Shown: positions 21,396 to 31,691, counted from the stretch's first letter. The stretch: 64,000 nucleotides of DNA from Spirochaetia bacterium (GCA_029880265.1 JAOUOT010000010.1:1-64000), one strand, 5' to 3'. A program made the numbers and translations. Notes: generated from the sequence alone by a model not told the origin.

Positions 21396-22487
21396 TTAAT
21401 CTATACCTAATATCTGCTTGTTCCAATGAAGAGCGTACCTGTCGGTCATTCCGGCTATAAAATCTGCGACGACTCTGTAAAGACCGTCTGAATCAAGTCT
21501 TTCTTGATACTCGCCGGGCATTGCATGGGGCGATTTAACCAGAAAATTAAAAATTCTTTGAATAACTTCTTCGGCTCTTGAATTCATTTTTTCTACTTCG
21601 GGATGCCTGTACAGGTTTTTATGCAGATGTTTTTTTAATCGAGAGATTTTTATGGATGTATCATAGGTAAAAGAACATAGTTTTTCGGTATCGCTTTTGA
21701 AATTTAAAACATCCTCCAGTTTTTTTATTTTATACTTTTGTATATTATCGAGCATGTTCTCAATTAAATCGGTAACCATTTTATTGATTAGCATTCGAAT
21801 TGTCTGGCGAATAAGACTCTTTTCGCCGGCATTAATATGACTCTTTTTTGCTTCTGCCCAAACGTCGTTCCATATTTCAATTTCGTTTAGTTTGCTTAAA
21901 TTTAAAATTCCCGATTCAATGCCGTCGTCTAAATCATGGTTATTATAGGCAATCTCGTCGCATATATCTACAATAGACGCCTCGAGAGTATGGTTTAACC
22001 CTTTGATTCTTTTATGTTTTTGAAGGCCCATGAGCGTCGCCTCTGTTAAGTTTAATCCGTCAAAATCGGGATATCTTTTTTCAAGAACCTCTACAACCCG
22101 CAGGGTCTGTTCGTTATGATCAAAACCCCCGTGAGGTTTCATCAGCCTGTGAAGACTTCTCTCTCCGGCGTGGCCAAACGGGGGATGTCCCAAATCGTGC
22201 GCAAGCGCGATTGTTTCGGTAAGATCTTCGTTTAATTTAAGCGATCGCGCCACGGTTCTGGCCAATTGCGAAACCTCGATAGAATGCGTCAGGCGCGTTC
22301 TAAAGTTATCTCCAAGATGATTTACAAAAACCTGCGTTTTATATTCTAAGCGCCGAAAGGCCTTTGAATGAACAATTCTGTCTCTATCGCGTTGAAAATC
22401 AGAACGATAGGGATGAGACTCTTCTTGGTACTTTCTTTTTGAAAAAGAATCTACAGAAACGGCATATTCGGCATATTCTATCATCAT
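21396..22487 (-). CDS. dgt: dGTPase family deoxynucleotide triphosphohydrolase
   Basis: YRSDFQRDRDRIVHSKAFRRLEYKTQVFVN, RTRLTHSIEVSQLARTVAR, AHDLGHPPFGHAGE HD motif. Confidence 0.95.
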   Translation of the reverse strand: MMIEYAEYAVSVDSFSKRKYQEESHPYRSDFQRDRDRIVHSKAFRRLEYKTQVFVNHLGDNFRTRLTHSIEVSQLARTVARSLKLNEDLTETIALAHDLGHPPFGHAGERSLHRLMKPHGGFDHNEQTLRVVEVLEKRYPDFDGLNLTEATLMGLQKHKRIKGLNHTLEASIVDICDEIAYNNHDLDDGIESGILNLSKLNEIEIWNDVWAEAKKSHINAGEKSLIRQTIRMLINKMVTDLIENMLDNIQKYKIKKLEDVLNFKSDTEKLCSFTYDTSIKISRLKKHLHKNLYRHPEVEKMNSRAEEVIQRIFNFLVKSPHAMPGEYQERLDSDGLYRVVADFIAGMTDRYALHWNKQILGID

Positions 22488-22492
22488 CGGGT

Positions 22493-23998
22493 TTACTTAT
22501 AGATTTTTCTAAAAATTAACCGCGTATAGCCCATTCTAATTTCGTCAAAATCGTTAATTTCTTTGGGTCTTAGAAGTTTCTTACCGTTTAAATATGTTCC
22601 CGTGTCTGAAATAAGATCATATAAAATAAATTTCATGTTTTTTTTCTTTATTTTTGCGTGTGCTGGCGATATCGCCGGGTCAAAAATAGGAATTGTATTG
22701 TGTGTACTTGAGCCTATTGTTGCTTCTTCTTTAACAAGCCCGTATTTTTTACCGACATTAGGGCCTTCTTTTTCAACTAGATAGGCAAACCTTAATACGG
22801 TAACTTTTTTAAGTTTTGGCGGCATGGGCGTTACGGCAACAGGTTTCGGCCTTGAAGAATACATCGGGGTCAGGTCAATTTTATCGGCGTAAGGTCTGGT
22901 TTCAATAAATTCGTCGGGAAGATATTCGTTATATTCGTCTTGATTTCTGGTATCTTCAATGCCTTTTCCTAAATATTTTATAAAAAGAATTATTATAATA
23001 AGACCCAAAACGGCGACCGTATAATAGAGAAGTTTCTTGTTATTAATAAACTTTTCCCATAATTCATGAGCGTAATTATCTTTTATGTAAAAACGAATTC
23101 TGTCAGAGGTCTCTGTTTCATTGTGTCTGAGAATAATCTTAAACTCTACTAAGTCTTGCGGCTTGGTCGTTTCTATCGCTCTGCTTTCATATTCAATAAG
23201 ATATGTATTATTAACTAATTCTCCTATCAATAAATAGATTTTAGATAAATCGCTTAGTTCATTGACAAAATACATTTGACCGCCGCTTAAACGCGTAAAT
23301 CTGCTTAAATCTTTAATATATTCGCCTTTTGACGAGCTAATCGTATAAAGAACGATATTTTTCTTTTGTAATTCTTCGATAACGTCTTCAAGTCTCATGT
23401 TAGAGGGAGAACTTGCGCCATTTGTAAAAAAAATAACCGAATTCTGAGATTGATTATTTCGCGAAGCCGAATAAATAGTATCAAGAAACACGTCGTATAA
23501 CATTGGTTTTTCGTCTGATTGCTCTATCTTTTTAAGGCTTTCTAAAAGAAAAATTTTATTTGTCGCGGGAGGGCTGATGTTAAAAAAATTTTTTCTAAAA
23601 CCGGTTAACGATATTTTATTTTGAGGATGAGTTCTCATTATAAAGTCTTTAACCGATTCGATTTGTTGTTCAAATTCTTTGGTTGAAATATCCGCAGAAG
23701 CGTTGATAACAATATTAATATATTTCGTAGGCGTGTAATCGCTTGACGATTTAACTTTAAAGTACCCTACCTTCCAGTCGTTTTCATATAAAGTGAAATT
23801 TGAATTATCAAGATTTAATAGAGGAGTTATTTGAGAAACCGAAACTTCAAGCTGAACTTTAGGAAATTCTCTTGTATCTACTCTGTGTATTTTTATTTTG
23901 CCTTCGGCTTTTTCTTTTTCTTCTTCTTTTTCTTCTAAAGTAGATATCTGTTGTATAAAGAATAGAAAAAATAATATGAAATATAAAATGCGTTTCAT
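22493..23998 (-). CDS. VWA-domain protein with TM segment and C-terminal FHA domain
   Basis: VWA-like INIVINASADIS...VIFFTNGASSPS; TM LLYYTVAVLGLIIIILFIKYL; FHA EATIGSSTHNTIPIFDPAISPAHAKI...GTYLNGKKL. Confidence 0.85.
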   Translation of the reverse strand: MKRILYFILFFLFFIQQISTLEEKEEEKEKAEGKIKIHRVDTREFPKVQLEVSVSQITPLLNLDNSNFTLYENDWKVGYFKVKSSSDYTPTKYINIVINASADISTKEFEQQIESVKDFIMRTHPQNKISLTGFRKNFFNISPPATNKIFLLESLKKIEQSDEKPMLYDVFLDTIYSASRNNQSQNSVIFFTNGASSPSNMRLEDVIEELQKKNIVLYTISSSKGEYIKDLSRFTRLSGGQMYFVNELSDLSKIYLLIGELVNNTYLIEYESRAIETTKPQDLVEFKIILRHNETETSDRIRFYIKDNYAHELWEKFINNKKLLYYTVAVLGLIIIILFIKYLGKGIEDTRNQDEYNEYLPDEFIETRPYADKIDLTPMYSSRPKPVAVTPMPPKLKKVTVLRFAYLVEKEGPNVGKKYGLVKEEATIGSSTHNTIPIFDPAISPAHAKIKKKNMKFILYDLISDTGTYLNGKKLLRPKEINDFDEIRMGYTRLIFRKIYK

Positions 23999-24098
23999 GA
24001 AGTAATTTTAGCCTTATTATCGGCCATTTTTTGAGCTCTCTCAAGCAAGTATTGCAGGTCACATCGCGTATTAAGCGGTATATGCATTTGATTTATTG

Positions 24099-24965
24099 TC
24101 AATAGACTCGGTCAAAAATTCTTCCCCAGCGAACAAAAGCATCCCCTGCGTCATATTTAAAGATAATCTTAAACAAATTTATAAAAGGATTTTCGGGTTC
24201 TCTTTTTGTGATTTCTTTGCCCCAGTATACAGAAAAATAAATCATAAAAACTTTGCCTTGAATATTATCTAAATCGACATACCCCCATTTTCTTGAATCG
24301 CTTGAATTATCGCGGTTATCGCCCATGACCAGATATTTCTTGTTTGGAATTTTCCATATTTTTTTCGGGGTACGCATTTCGTCATTATAGCGAATTTCTT
24401 CTTCGGGCATTTTCAGCATATAATGTTCTACAAGCTCTTCTTTTGTATGCGGATCGATAATTTTCTCTTTGAAAAGCCCCCCAATTGAGTCTTTTTGTTT
24501 TCGATACCTCGCGGGATATTCGTCTTCTTCTAATATAGATAGATCTTGCATCTTTTGAACGGGATATTTGATTCCGTTGATATAAATTTCATCGTCTATA
24601 ACTTTAACTGTATCGCCGGGAACTCCTACAACTCTTTTTACCAGAGTTTTGTCGCGTAAATCGGGCTCATCGGGCGGTATAAAAGTTACAATGTCTCCCC
24701 GTTTAGGGTACGCTATTCGAAAAATTTCTATATCGGTAAAAGGAACTCGAAAAGAAAACCGCATTTTATTGACAAAAAGAAAATCTCCTACTTTTAACGT
24801 GGGCACCATTGAGCTTGTGGGTATATTGTTTGCGTCAATGATAGAGCTTTTTACCGCAAAAACGCCGATAAATAAAAAGGCGATAGATAGTATAAAGTGA
24901 ACAAAAGAATTGTTTTCATAGAACACTTTTCTTTTTTCATGAAAATCGTAATATTTTTTTAGCAT
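24099..24965 (-). CDS. lepB: Signal peptidase I
   Basis: NIPTSSMVPTLKVGDFLFVNK catalytic Ser, RGDIVTFIPP, KRVVGVPGDTV, YLVMGDNRDNSSDSRKWG. Confidence 0.96.
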   Translation of the reverse strand: MLKKYYDFHEKRKVFYENNSFVHFILSIAFLFIGVFAVKSSIIDANNIPTSSMVPTLKVGDFLFVNKMRFSFRVPFTDIEIFRIAYPKRGDIVTFIPPDEPDLRDKTLVKRVVGVPGDTVKVIDDEIYINGIKYPVQKMQDLSILEEDEYPARYRKQKDSIGGLFKEKIIDPHTKEELVEHYMLKMPEEEIRYNDEMRTPKKIWKIPNKKYLVMGDNRDNSSDSRKWGYVDLDNIQGKVFMIYFSVYWGKEITKREPENPFINLFKIIFKYDAGDAFVRWGRIFDRVY

Positions 24966-24971
24966 AATCGG

Positions 24972-25463
24972 TTATTCTCTGGTTTCATCGGGAAGAGTTT
25001 TGATATGACAGGCTCTGCAGTTATTCAATATTATCATGTATGAATCTTGAATTTTATCCCAGTCAATCTGGCGCTTCTTTTGTAATTGATCGTTAAGATA
25101 GTTATACATTTTCGCCGACTCAAGATTTATAGAGGTTAAAAACTGCAGCAAACCCCGACCCCTTAGTTTTTCAATTACTCTTTTCATATTTTCTTGATAT
25201 TTGGGCATTTGCAAGACTTTAATAGACGTTCCCAAAAAGAATATGCGTCTTGTCTCAAAAGCGTTTTGCATAGAAATCATCGAGGCTAAATTTCTTATAT
25301 CAATATCCATATCAATCATTTCTCGTTTAATCGCCTTTTTTTCGTCAATAGTCAAAAGTAAATTTGAATTTGCGGCTTTTGCGCCATACCATATGGCCAA
25401 AATCAAAAAAGCAGACATCATGAAAAACAATTTAGAAAGAGAAAAATGCCGATATCTTTTCAT
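24972..25463 (-). CDS. Probable periplasmic c-type cytochrome (single CxxCH)
   Basis: N-terminal TM/signal and C-terminal NNCRACHIK heme motif; start trimmed to MKRYRHFSL. Confidence 0.7.
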   Translation of the reverse strand: MKRYRHFSLSKLFFMMSAFLILAIWYGAKAANSNLLLTIDEKKAIKREMIDMDIDIRNLASMISMQNAFETRRIFFLGTSIKVLQMPKYQENMKRVIEKLRGRGLLQFLTSINLESAKMYNYLNDQLQKKRQIDWDKIQDSYMIILNNCRACHIKTLPDETRE

Positions 25464-25567
25464 GCCAAATGAACAAAGATACAATCTTTTATGACATGTC
25501 AAGGCAACTAACTGCAAAACACAGGGCAAGAAATAAGTCTTCAGCAGGCTTGCGTTTAATTGAAAAA

Positions 25568-25613
25568 AATAGGTAATTTTACCTATTGACAAAAAGAATA
25601 AATAGGCTATAAG
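25568..25613 (+). promoter_or_regulatory. Sigma70-like promoter with overlapping inverted repeat (possible operator)
   Basis: AATAGGTAA-tt-TTACCTATT (25568-25587) overlaps TTGACA (25586-25591); 16-nt spacer; TATAAG (25608-25613). Confidence 0.5.
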
Positions 25614-25729
25614 TTATTGTTAATTTGAAAGAAACGAGCGATTTTCGAAACCATCTTATTATAAATATTTTTTAATATGCAAAATGAATAAAGTGTTGGC
25701 ATTTGTAACTTAATTTTGAAATTTTTAAT

Positions 25730-27742
25730 ATGCATTGTTCAAAGTCATACATAGCGATTGTTGAAGACGATAAGATTCAACGCGAAATCATTAAAAAGAC
25801 CCTAAAGAAAGAGCATTTTCATTGTAAATTTAAAGAATATGAAACGCCCAGGAAGGCCCTTGGCGACATAAAAGCCGCTCCTGATGAATATTGCCTTATT
25901 CTCGTAGATTATCATCTGCCGCAAATGAACGGAATTTCTTTTACCAAAGAAATTAGAAAGAATAAAATAAGCGTTCCTGTAGTTTTTTTAACGGCCGAAG
26001 GCGACGAACATATTGCCGTAAAAGCATTAAAAGCCGGAGCGTACGATTATATTACAAAAAGCGATTACGCCAAGCATCCCGATATTTTATTGCATACAAT
26101 ACAAAAAACCCTGAAAGATTATCATGAATCAAATAGTAAAAGTTTTTTTGAAGACGCTTTTAAAGAAAGCGAAAAACGATATCAAAGGCTGGTTAGCCTT
26201 TCTCCTTTCGGAATTATTATTCATGATACAAAAAGAATATTATTTGCCAACCAGGCGGCCTCGTTTATTTTACAGGCAGAAACTGCAATCGATTTGATTA
26301 ATAAAAAAATAATGCCATCTTTATCGCTTTTATCAAAAGATCTTATTCATAAATATATCAGCGGGTTATCTGAAAATCGAAAAGAACATCCTAAAAAAGA
26401 GTTAAGAATAAAAACATTTAAAAATAAAACGATTGATATAGAAGCGGGAGCGTCTATTGTAGAATATGAAGGGAGTGCCGCCATACAAACCGTTTTTCAC
26501 GATATAACAGAACGAAAGAAATATGAAAGAGATTTAAGAAAAGCAAAGCAAGAAGCCGAGGCTGCCAGTTTGCTGAAATCTCGCTTTATTGCCAATCTAA
26601 GTCATGAAATAAGAACGCCTTTAAACGCAATACTTGGTTTAAGCCAATTGTTGGGCAATATGATACAGGGTCAGGAAGAAAAAGAATATATTGGCACAAT
26701 TAATGTCAGCGGAAAAATTCTTCTTAAAATGCTAAATGATATTTTAGATATATCAAAAATGGAGTCAAAAAAAATAAGAATGACTTATTCTCCCGTAAAT
26801 ATTAGAAAGCTAATAAGTGAAATCAAGGCATTGTTTGAGCATTCTGTTAAGGTAAAGAATCTTAAATTTGAAATCATAATATCAAAAACTTTGCCTGAAA
26901 TTTGTATATCTGATGAACTAAGGTTAAAGCAGGTTCTCATAAATTTAGTCGGCAACGCGATAAAATTTACGGAAGAAGGATATGTGAAAATTTCGGTTAA
27001 AGAACAGAACTCAAAGGCTGATAAAGACAGAAAAAATCTTGTATTTTCGGTAGAAGATTCCGGTATCGGAATACCAAAAAGTCAGCATGAAAAAATATTC
27101 CATGAATTTACCCAGCAAGATATGCAATGCGAGAGCTTTAGCGGCACAGGCTTGGGGCTTTCTATTACAAAGAGATTGGTAAAATTACTAAACGGCAGTA
27201 TTTCTTTAAAGAGCGAAGCAAAAAAAGGAAGCCTTTTTACAGTCATTCTTAATGATATTAAATGTTTTAATAAATCTTTATTTAAGACAAGAAATGACGA
27301 AATTGAATCCAGAGAAATTCAAGTTTCTGATTTTCAAAAGGCTACTATTCTAATAACTGACGACGTAGAAACAAATCGTATTCTTCTAAGAAAATATTTA
27401 GAATATCCGTCAATACAAATTTTAGAGGCTGTTAACGGGCTTGAAGCCGTAAATATCGCTAAAGAAAAGAAACCTGATTTAATACTTATGGATATTCGCA
27501 TGCCCGTAATGAGCGGAGATAAAGCGATACAACTGATAAAAAAAGATAAAAGAATAAATTCTATACCTATCATTGTCGTAACGGCAAGCGCTTTAGACGA
27601 AGAAGAAAAAGCAATCAAAAAGATGAGCGACGGATATCTAAGAAAACCTGTCAGTAAAGAACAATTGATCGGCGAAGTCTTAAAATATATAAAATCAAGT
27701 TCGCCTCAAAAGGCAAGAAAAACAGTAAATTTAACGCATTAA
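25730..27742 (+). CDS. Hybrid sensor histidine kinase (REC-PAS-HisKA-HATPase-REC)
   Basis: LILVDYHLPQMNG; FIANLSHEIRTPLNAILGLSQLL; FSGTGLGLSITKRLV; DLILMDIRMPVMSGD. Confidence 0.95.
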   Translation: MHCSKSYIAIVEDDKIQREIIKKTLKKEHFHCKFKEYETPRKALGDIKAAPDEYCLILVDYHLPQMNGISFTKEIRKNKISVPVVFLTAEGDEHIAVKALKAGAYDYITKSDYAKHPDILLHTIQKTLKDYHESNSKSFFEDAFKESEKRYQRLVSLSPFGIIIHDTKRILFANQAASFILQAETAIDLINKKIMPSLSLLSKDLIHKYISGLSENRKEHPKKELRIKTFKNKTIDIEAGASIVEYEGSAAIQTVFHDITERKKYERDLRKAKQEAEAASLLKSRFIANLSHEIRTPLNAILGLSQLLGNMIQGQEEKEYIGTINVSGKILLKMLNDILDISKMESKKIRMTYSPVNIRKLISEIKALFEHSVKVKNLKFEIIISKTLPEICISDELRLKQVLINLVGNAIKFTEEGYVKISVKEQNSKADKDRKNLVFSVEDSGIGIPKSQHEKIFHEFTQQDMQCESFSGTGLGLSITKRLVKLLNGSISLKSEAKKGSLFTVILNDIKCFNKSLFKTRNDEIESREIQVSDFQKATILITDDVETNRILLRKYLEYPSIQILEAVNGLEAVNIAKEKKPDLILMDIRMPVMSGDKAIQLIKKDKRINSIPIIVVTASALDEEEKAIKKMSDGYLRKPVSKEQLIGEVLKYIKSSSPQKARKTVNLTH

Positions 27743-27771
27743 TGTTTTTAGAACCGCAAAGATGAAATAAC

Positions 27772-28089
27772 TTACTTAAGATATTTATCTATAACCTCAT
27801 GATCGTCTTGAGAAATTCCGGGAGGATAATCAAACCCTCCTTCGCAATAGGGATGACAACGAAAAATTCTTTTTATTGTGTAATAAAAGGCCTTGTACAT
27901 GGGCAGAAAGCAAAAGCAAAGATATGCGTATGAAGAACATGTCGGATAATAGCGGCATTGATTTCCCACGTAGGGGCTTAGAACTTTTTTATACAATCGA
28001 ATTAAAAGTAAAATAAAAGATCGAAAAATGCCCCAGCGTCTTTTTAGTTTATTTTCTTTTGTTTTTGTCAAAATTTTATTCTTTGGCAA
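27772..28089 (-). CDS. yidD: Membrane protein insertion efficiency factor YidD
   Basis: LIRLYKKVLSPYVGNQCRYYPTCSSYAY...RIFRCHPYCEGGFDYPP. Confidence 0.95.
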   Translation of the reverse strand: MPKNKILTKTKENKLKRRWGIFRSFILLLIRLYKKVLSPYVGNQCRYYPTCSSYAYLCFCFLPMYKAFYYTIKRIFRCHPYCEGGFDYPPGISQDDHEVIDKYLK

Positions 28090-28465
28090 AGATTTTCTTT
28101 TTTGAAAGAATTTGATTTATTAAAAAATCAAATTCTAAAACTCTTTTTTCAAAAGGCAGATTTTCAAATTCAGGTCTTAGAATAACGGCTATCTGTAAAC
28201 CGGTTTTTTCTAGATTATAATCTTCTTTGTCTTTTAGGGAGTTAAAAAGAGCGGCTTTTGCGACGCGCTTTAAGCGATTTCTCAGAACGCTTGATTTTAT
28301 TTTCTTTGGAACGGCCCATAAAATATTCATGGCCGAAAAAGAAGGGCTTTCAGCCGTTAAAAATTTTGCATTTATATATTTACTCTTAACAGGTATTCCG
28401 TCATTAAATACCTGTTTTATGTTTTTTTTTAATTTAAGACTGGTAAACAGCTGTTTTTGTTTCAA
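28076..28465 (-). CDS. rnpA: Ribonuclease P protein component
   Basis: LKLKKNIKQVFNDG...NILWAVPKKIKSSVLRNRLKRVAKAAL; between rpmH and yidD. Confidence 0.92.
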   Translation of the reverse strand: MKQKQLFTSLKLKKNIKQVFNDGIPVKSKYINAKFLTAESPSFSAMNILWAVPKKIKSSVLRNRLKRVAKAALFNSLKDKEDYNLEKTGLQIAVILRPEFENLPFEKRVLEFDFLINQILSKKKIFAKE

Positions 28466-28467
28466 GA

Positions 28468-28635
28468 TTACTTTACAATATGAAACCGACGACGTTCGTC
28501 TGATACCGTAAGCTTTAACCGGCCTTTTTGACGTCTTCTTTTTAAAAGTCTTCTACCGGCTTTAGTCGCCATTTTGGCTCTAAACCCGAGTTTTCTGGTT
28601 CTTTTTATATTCGAAGGCTGAAAAGTTCTTTTCAT
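28468..28635 (-). CDS. rpmH: 50S ribosomal protein L34
   Basis: Not in ORF track (55 aa); manual translation [55 protein letters not shown]. Confidence 0.97.
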   Translation of the reverse strand: MKRTFQPSNIKRTRKLGFRAKMATKAGRRLLKRRRQKGRLKLTVSDERRRFHIVK

Positions 28636-28644
28636 AGAATATCC

Positions 28645-28672
28645 ATATTATGAATTCTTGACAGGATGTCAA
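28645..28672 (-). promoter_or_regulatory. Putative rpmH promoter
   Basis: Minus strand TTGACA (28667-28672), 16-nt spacer, TATA-type TAATAT (28645-28650). Confidence 0.55.
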
Positions 28673-28700
28673 TGAATTTGCAGCTAACAATTCATCGTAT

Positions 28701-29828
28701 ATGAATCAATACCTTTCAAAATCCATTCATTTTTTAGATACCAGCGAAATTCGTAAAGTATTTGATCTGGCTTCAAAAATTGAAAATCCGATTAATTTAT
28801 CGATAGGGCAGCCCGATTTTCCCGTTCCTGAAAATATAAAAGAAGCGATTAAAAAGGCTTTAACCGATAATTTTACCTCTTACACTCCAACCCAGGGGCT
28901 ATTGCAGCTTCGCGAAGCATTAAGCGTCCAGTGGAAAGAACGAGATAATATCGAGATACATCCAGACGATATTATGATTTCAGCCGGGGTCGCTTCTTTA
29001 TTATATCTGCTTTTTGACGTTTTTTTTGACGAAGGAGACACTATCTTGCTTGTAGATCCGTATTTTCTGATTTACGAGGCTTTGTCAAAATATCATCGTT
29101 TAAATATCGTATATATAAACGAAGATTTTACCGAAGACGATTTAGACGCTCTGTCTGAAAAAACAAAAACTTCAAGAATAAAAGCGGCTTTTTATTCGAC
29201 GCCGTCAAACCCCAGCGGCAAAATATTGTCAAAAGAACAGCTTCAGGCCCTGGCGAACTTTTCGAGAAAAACCGGAACGCTTTTAATTTCAGATGAAATT
29301 TACAGAGATTTTGATTATGATAACAAGTTTACGTCTACCGCCTGCTTTTGCCCTGAAAATACCATTACCTTAGGGGGCTTTTCAAAATCGCACGCTATGA
29401 CGGGGTTAAGAATCGGCTATATGGGAGTTCCCGAAAACTTAAGAGATATCTTAAAAAAAACAGCGGCTCTTCAGCAGTACTCAATAGTATGCTCGCCACA
29501 GCCGATGCAATGGGGGGCCCTAGAGGCCGTCAAAACGTCTATGGCAAAAGAAATCGCTCTTATGAAAAAAAGAAGAGATATCGTCTCTGAAAGCCTGAAT
29601 AATATAACGCCTTATTCGCAGCCCGACGGAGCTTTTTATCTGTTTGCTCAAACGCCGTTTGACGGTTCTGAATTTGTAAAGAGAGCCATTGAAAAAAAAC
29701 TGCTTATTGTTCCCGGTTTTATATTCAGCCAAAATAAAAATACCGTTAGAATCAGTTACGCTCAAAAAGAAGATCTCTTAAGAGAAGGCTTAGCGATTTT
29801 TTCTGATCTTATAAAAAATGGAGCTTGA
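28701..29828 (+). CDS. PLP-dependent aminotransferase class I/II
   Basis: INLSIGQPDFPVPENIKEAIKKAL, YSTPSNPSGKILS, ISDEIYRDFDY, LGGFSKSHAMTGLRIGYM. Confidence 0.94.
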   Translation: MNQYLSKSIHFLDTSEIRKVFDLASKIENPINLSIGQPDFPVPENIKEAIKKALTDNFTSYTPTQGLLQLREALSVQWKERDNIEIHPDDIMISAGVASLLYLLFDVFFDEGDTILLVDPYFLIYEALSKYHRLNIVYINEDFTEDDLDALSEKTKTSRIKAAFYSTPSNPSGKILSKEQLQALANFSRKTGTLLISDEIYRDFDYDNKFTSTACFCPENTITLGGFSKSHAMTGLRIGYMGVPENLRDILKKTAALQQYSIVCSPQPMQWGALEAVKTSMAKEIALMKKRRDIVSESLNNITPYSQPDGAFYLFAQTPFDGSEFVKRAIEKKLLIVPGFIFSQNKNTVRISYAQKEDLLREGLAIFSDLIKNGA

Positions 29829-30429
29829 AGCAAAATTTGAACTTCTAAAAAAATCCGACTTCAAGCTTCCCGAAAAAATCGCTTTCTACGAAACTGGTTT
29901 CTTCGCATGGCCGCTTGAAATCGCGAATCTTCAAGAAAAATATCCGCCCGAAATATTTCTTGTGCAGCATGATATTTACCATGATGACGATAAAGCGGCC
30001 CTGAAGAATAACGATAGGGTTCTTAGAAACCGAAGAGAAACGCTTTTTACTTTCAATGAAAAAAATGAAGCGCAAAAAAAAACCCGAAATTTAATTACAT
30101 ATAAAGGCGGCCGGCAAAAATCGAAATATAAACTTAGAGAAGAAATTGAATTTGAGATAAACCCTTTAATTTGGAATGTTTTCGATAATCTCGGCTTTCA
30201 AAAAACAATGAGCGTAAAAAAATTTCGATGGATAAGCCGCATTCAAAAAGAAATTGACGTAAGTCTTTGCTTTGATCTGGTCGAGAACCTGGGAGCTTAT
30301 CTTGAAGTTGAAACCGCGCTGACAGAAGATACGGCAAACCATGAAGAAAAATTTACACGTTTCTTAAAAGAAGAAAATTTAACCCGGTATAAAATTGAAA
30401 AAGAACCTTATACCCGGTTATTATCATAA
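29818..30429 (+). CDS. CYTH-domain protein (class IV adenylate cyclase-like)
   Basis: MELEAKFELL start, DRVLRNRRE, ITYKGGRQKSKYKLREEIEFEI, YLEVETALTED. Confidence 0.8.
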   Translation: MELEAKFELLKKSDFKLPEKIAFYETGFFAWPLEIANLQEKYPPEIFLVQHDIYHDDDKAALKNNDRVLRNRRETLFTFNEKNEAQKKTRNLITYKGGRQKSKYKLREEIEFEINPLIWNVFDNLGFQKTMSVKKFRWISRIQKEIDVSLCFDLVENLGAYLEVETALTEDTANHEEKFTRFLKEENLTRYKIEKEPYTRLLS

Positions 30430-30566
30430 CGTCTAAAGCAAAATTCTAACAGAAAATATAAACAACTTGACGCGATAACTATATATATCTTTTTTATGTC
30501 ACATGCGCTAAAGATGTGTTTGAGATTTGCGGGTAATGTAGGGCGGCCTGTGATTAATTAAAGAAT

Positions 30567-31691
30567 ATGTCGGTACAACTTATAAAAAAAATCATATACT
30601 ATAATTTATCAGAAAAGCGGCAAATAACCGCAGCGGCGATTCAAAATGTAATTCAAAGTTACGATTTAAATATAAAATACAGCTTTGAATCATCGCCTTT
30701 TGTTTTAAAAGAAAATATACAAAAAGATACTCTTTTAGTTTCTAGCGACGAAAATTTATCGCAGTTATATTCTATCATGTTTGAAAAAGGCGTTTCTTTT
30801 TTTATGAAATGGGAAAATTTCAGATCGTCTTATCAGGATATTTTACAATTAAGAACGATTAATTCGGCTTTTCCGGTAATATTGGCTTTTTTGCCCGTTC
30901 AGTTAAATAATTTTTTAGACAATATTTTTAAATTATACGGATATAACGTTATCGTCATAGATAACTTCTCTGATTTGCAAAAAAATATTTGCGAAAAGCC
31001 GGGCTATATCATCTTAAATCAAGACTTCAACCTTCTGCCTAAAAAACCGGGCAGGCCCCCTCTTAAAAAAGAGAAAATTTTCAGATATCTGCAAAGTAAA
31101 AAAGCCGAGAACTCTGATCTGATTATTTCGGTAATCAAAGATTTTAACCAGGGGAGTCTGTTTGACGATATATCTTCTTCGGTAAAGAATATTTGCAGCC
31201 TTCTTTTAAGCCCTGAAGAATATATTTTATTTATTAAAAGATTTCTTTATGAGTATTCAGTGAAAAAAATTACAGATTTCTATGAGACAGATAATCTTAT
31301 ATCTTCAAGCGTTTTTGCCGAAACGGGAAAAGTCAAAAATGAAAAAATGTTTTTAAATTTATTAAAAGATCATAAAAAAATCTATAAAGAAATTATCGAT
31401 AAACTGGAAGATTCAAAAATAAAAACAAAAATTGCGTTTTTTGAGCAGTACTGCGAAGAACTAAAAACCCTGCAAACAAAGAATTCTCTTTTAAAATGGA
31501 TTGCCGAATTTTTTAATGAATCTGAAGAAAGAAAAAACCGCGCTTCGTTTTCTTTTATAGATAAAAGCGCAGATACCTTTGATAAATTAATTCAACTTAC
31601 CTCAAAAAATGAAACAAAATCCGCCGCGAATAACTCGACTATTCCCGTTTCGAAATCTGTTGATTTTCCCGACTTGTCGGGAATGCGGTAA
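30567..31691 (+). CDS. Hypothetical protein with possible degenerate receiver fold and AT-hook-like motif
   Basis: 374-aa ORF; VILAFLPVQLNNFLDNIFKLYGYNVIVIDNFSDLQKNI...GYIILNQDFN; KKPGRPPLKKEK. Confidence 0.75.
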   Translation: MSVQLIKKIIYYNLSEKRQITAAAIQNVIQSYDLNIKYSFESSPFVLKENIQKDTLLVSSDENLSQLYSIMFEKGVSFFMKWENFRSSYQDILQLRTINSAFPVILAFLPVQLNNFLDNIFKLYGYNVIVIDNFSDLQKNICEKPGYIILNQDFNLLPKKPGRPPLKKEKIFRYLQSKKAENSDLIISVIKDFNQGSLFDDISSSVKNICSLLLSPEEYILFIKRFLYEYSVKKITDFYETDNLISSSVFAETGKVKNEKMFLNLLKDHKKIYKEIIDKLEDSKIKTKIAFFEQYCEELKTLQTKNSLLKWIAEFFNESEERKNRASFSFIDKSADTFDKLIQLTSKNETKSAANNSTIPVSKSVDFPDLSGMR

